Origin: DATAZK01 sp963731205
GTDB taxonomy: Bacteria; Actinomycetota; Actinomycetes; Frankiales; Frankiaceae
Assembly (NCBI GenBank): GCA_963731205.1
Contig: CAVSUJ010000002.1
Location: 620,001 to 684,000, forward strand
Length of the DNA stretch: 64,000 nt
Reading direction: 5' to 3'
A program made the position numbers and the translations under genes. Of the stretch, positions 62,090-64,000 are shown in pieces. Numbering within the stretch: position 1 is the first letter of the stretch; every line of letters starts with the position of its first letter. The notes beneath the pieces were generated by a model that saw nothing but the letters and a program-made list of their open reading frames with translations, was not told the DNA's origin and ran no database searches.

Positions 62090-62992
62090 CTAGTCGTTGT
62101 GGCTGAACTCGGCGATGGCGATGGCGAGCATCACGACGCCGATCACCGCGATCAGCGCGACCTCGAGCAGCGTCGGCACTCGCCAGCCGCCCCAGGTGAC
62201 CCCTGGGTTCAGGCTGGACTGCACGCCCGGCGCGATGTGAAGGTGGGAAAAGATGATGCGCCGCATGGGATCGACCGCATACGTGAGCGGGTCGACCCGG
62301 TTGAGCACGGTGAGCCAGGTCGGCAGGTGCGACGCCGGGAACATGGCTCCGGACAGGAAGAACAGCGGCATGATCAGCATCTGCGTGAGCGCCATGAACG
62401 ACTGCATCTGGCTGACCCGGGCCGCCGCCATGACACCGAAAGCGGTGATGGCAAACGCGAGCAGCAGCTGGATTGCGAAGACCGCGAGGATGAGCTCGGC
62501 GTTGTAGGGCACTCCCACCAGACCGGCAATCGCGATGACCACGACGCCCTGGAAGCTCGCCACGGTGGCCCCTCCCAGGCACTTGCCGATCACGATCGAG
62601 CTGCGGCGTACCGGAGCCACGAGCATCTCGCGCAGGAAGCCGAATTCGCGGTCCCAGACGATCGATGCCGCCGAGAACATCGCGGTGAACATGACGGCCA
62701 TCGCCAGGATGCCGGGATACAGGAAGGTGCGCAGCGAGAGGCCGCCGGTGCTGCCCTGCGTCAGCCGCGAGAGGCCACTGCCGAGCACGAAGAGGAACAG
62801 GAACGGCTGCACGAGCGAGGTGACGATGCGCAGCCGGTCGTTGGAGAAGCGGATCAGCTCGCGTTGCCAGACGATCTTGATGGCACGGGCCTCGCTCGTG
62901 CCCGAACGGGCAGGCACCCGCACGGCGGCGACGGGCATGCCGCCGCCCGGCCGCGGCCTGCCCGGGGTCGTCGTGGTGTCGGTGGCGGTCAT
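62090..62992 (-). CDS. ABC-2-type permease (DrrB-like)
   Basis: A 300-residue ABC-2 membrane subunit. It has six predicted helices; segments NDRLRIVTSLVQPFLFLFVL and SIVWDREFGFLREMLVAPVR are typical of DrrB-type exporters. Its start overlaps the stop of the ATPase gene (ATGA), so the pair forms one exporter. It is convergent with the AI-2E gene. Substrate could be a drug, a lipid or an antibiotic. Confidence 0.92.
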   Translation of the reverse strand: MTATDTTTTPGRPRPGGGMPVAAVRVPARSGTSEARAIKIVWQRELIRFSNDRLRIVTSLVQPFLFLFVLGSGLSRLTQGSTGGLSLRTFLYPGILAMAVMFTAMFSAASIVWDREFGFLREMLVAPVRRSSIVIGKCLGGATVASFQGVVVIAIAGLVGVPYNAELILAVFAIQLLLAFAITAFGVMAAARVSQMQSFMALTQMLIMPLFFLSGAMFPASHLPTWLTVLNRVDPLTYAVDPMRRIIFSHLHIAPGVQSSLNPGVTWGGWRVPTLLEVALIAVIGVVMLAIAIAEFSHND

Positions 62993-63993
62993 CGACGTCC
63001 CCCTCGAAACATCACCATGGCGTCACGCCCGCGCTGGCCGGTCGAGGCTTCGGCGTCGCGAATCGTGCTGCCGGTATAGGACATGAAGACGTCATCCAGC
63101 GTCGGGCGCGCCACGCTCACTGACCGGATGGGGAGCGCGAACTCGGCGAACAGCCGCGGCACGAAAGCCTCACCTCGTTCCACGGCGAACGTCACGGCCC
63201 CTTCGACGACGCTCGCGCTCAGCTGGAATTGCCTTTCCAGCGCGGCGATCGCGGCCGCGTCGTCATCGGTGTGGATCTGCACCCGGTCCTTGCCGATGCT
63301 GGCTTTCAGCGCCTCAGGCGTATCCAGGGCGATGATCTGACCGTGGTCCATGATGGCGATGCGATCGCAGTACTCGGCCTCGTCCATGTAGTGCGTGGTG
63401 AGGAAAATCGTGATGTCCTCGGCCTGTTTCAGCTCCCGGATATAGCTCCAGATCGAGCTGCGGGTCTGCGGATCCAGGCCGACGGTCGGCTCGTCGAGGA
63501 AGAGCACCCGCGGCGAATGCATCAGCCCGCGAGCGATCTCCAGGCGGCGTTTCATGCCGCCGGAGAAGGTCGCCACCTTGCTGTCCTTGCGGTCCCAGAG
63601 CCCGACCATTTCCAGCACCTGCCGCAGCCGGCCGTTCACAGCGCCGCGCGGGATGCCGTACAGCTCGGCGTGAAGGCGCAGATTGCGCTCGGCGGTCAGG
63701 TAGCCGTCAAGAGTCGTGTCCTGGAAGACCAGCCCGATATTTCGGCGCACCTGATCGCGCTCGCGCGCCACGTCGAAACCGGCGACCTTCGCCTGTCCCG
63801 CCGTCGGGGTCACCAGCGTGCACAGCATGCTGATAGTGGTCGATTTCCCCGCGCCATTGGGTCCGAGAAAGCCAAACGTTTCGCCGGACTCGATGGTCAG
63901 GTCGATACCCCGCACCGCCTGCAGATCGCCGTAGGACTTGACCAGCCCGGTCACCGAAACGGCGGGCGCTGCAGATACCGGAAGTTCAGCCAT
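62989..63993 (-). CDS. ABC transporter ATP-binding protein (DrrA-like)
   Basis: A 334-residue ATPase of the DrrA class. Walker A GPNGAGKST (about residues 45-53), the signature FSGGMKRRLEIA, Walker B RVLFLDEPTVGLDPQ, and the C-terminal extension (ALERQFQLSASVVEGAVTFA) are all present. It drives the ABC-2 permease encoded directly downstream. The gene starts 7 bp before the window edge, so the upstream region is not visible. Confidence 0.95.
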   Translation of the reverse strand: MAELPVSAAPAVSVTGLVKSYGDLQAVRGIDLTIESGETFGFLGPNGAGKSTTISMLCTLVTPTAGQAKVAGFDVARERDQVRRNIGLVFQDTTLDGYLTAERNLRLHAELYGIPRGAVNGRLRQVLEMVGLWDRKDSKVATFSGGMKRRLEIARGLMHSPRVLFLDEPTVGLDPQTRSSIWSYIRELKQAEDITIFLTTHYMDEAEYCDRIAIMDHGQIIALDTPEALKASIGKDRVQIHTDDDAAAIAALERQFQLSASVVEGAVTFAVERGEAFVPRLFAEFALPIRSVSVARPTLDDVFMSYTGSTIRDAEASTGQRGRDAMVMFRGGRR

Positions 63994-64000
63994 ACACGCT

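Overview
The window is GC-rich DNA, densely coding on both strands, with many GTG starts, ATGA start/stop overlaps and short gene gaps. The gene families point to an actinobacterium (Actinomycetota): a WS/DGAT wax-ester/triacylglycerol synthase, F420-type proteins (a DUF385 deazaflavin oxidoreductase and two luciferase-like monooxygenases), a monomeric NADP isocitrate dehydrogenase, ECF41 sigma factors, Tat lipoproteins and a DrrAB-type ABC exporter. I cannot name the genus from sequence alone.

Layout. 0.1-3.4 kb: WS/DGAT acyltransferase, then a divergent carbonyl-reductase-like SDR / LysR pair. 3.48-12.47 kb: a probable decayed genomic island. It starts at an intact tRNA-Arg(ACG) and ends at a 45-bp near-copy of that tRNA's 3' end. 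It carries three TetR-regulated oxidoreductase modules (SDR; SnoaL-like plus cytochrome P450; NAD-epimerase), a cupin, a SnoaL protein, a TetR remnant, an excisionase remnant, a vapC fragment and an intact vapBC; no integrase was recognised. 12.5-20.3 kb: envelope and housekeeping genes (YibE/F, VanY-like peptidase, DUF385, Nudix, membrane protein, UBP zinc finger, gluconokinase, lipoprotein, NlpC/P60, SRPBCC). 20.3-23.9 kb: a double ECF41 sigma-factor locus (epimerase, sigma, AhpD/CMD protein, second sigma) with three ECF41-type promoters. 24-30.8 kb: esterases, LLM flavin oxidoreductases, SnoaL, dienelactone hydrolase and SMP-30, looking like small-molecule or ester catabolism. 30.9-34.9 kb: a coupled MoxR ATPase, VWA protein and W/AG-repeat protein cassette, followed by an AlkA-like glycosylase. 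34.9-38.4 kb: GrpB, a DHH phosphoesterase, a 25-bp tandem repeat, an MFS transporter and a lipoprotein. 38.5-48.9 kb: an oxidoreductase/CoA-transferase catabolic block. 49-55 kb: PPK2, methyltransferase, beta-propeller plus sulfotransferase, isocitrate dehydrogenase. 55.2-59.8 kb: an SDR and a secreted TasA/CalY-like protein, a LamG protein and a SipW-like signal peptidase, with a TetR next to them. 59.9-64 kb: small protein, phosphoesterase, AI-2E-type permease and an ABC-2 exporter running off the edge.

The strongest leads are the ECF41 double locus with its promoters, the tRNA-Arg island with its attachment repeats, the MoxR-VWA-repeat cassette, and six frameshifted genes that all need the same +1 correction. 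These six could be real pseudogenes, single-base insertion errors in the sequence, or (least likely) recoding, so I annotate each as one broken gene.
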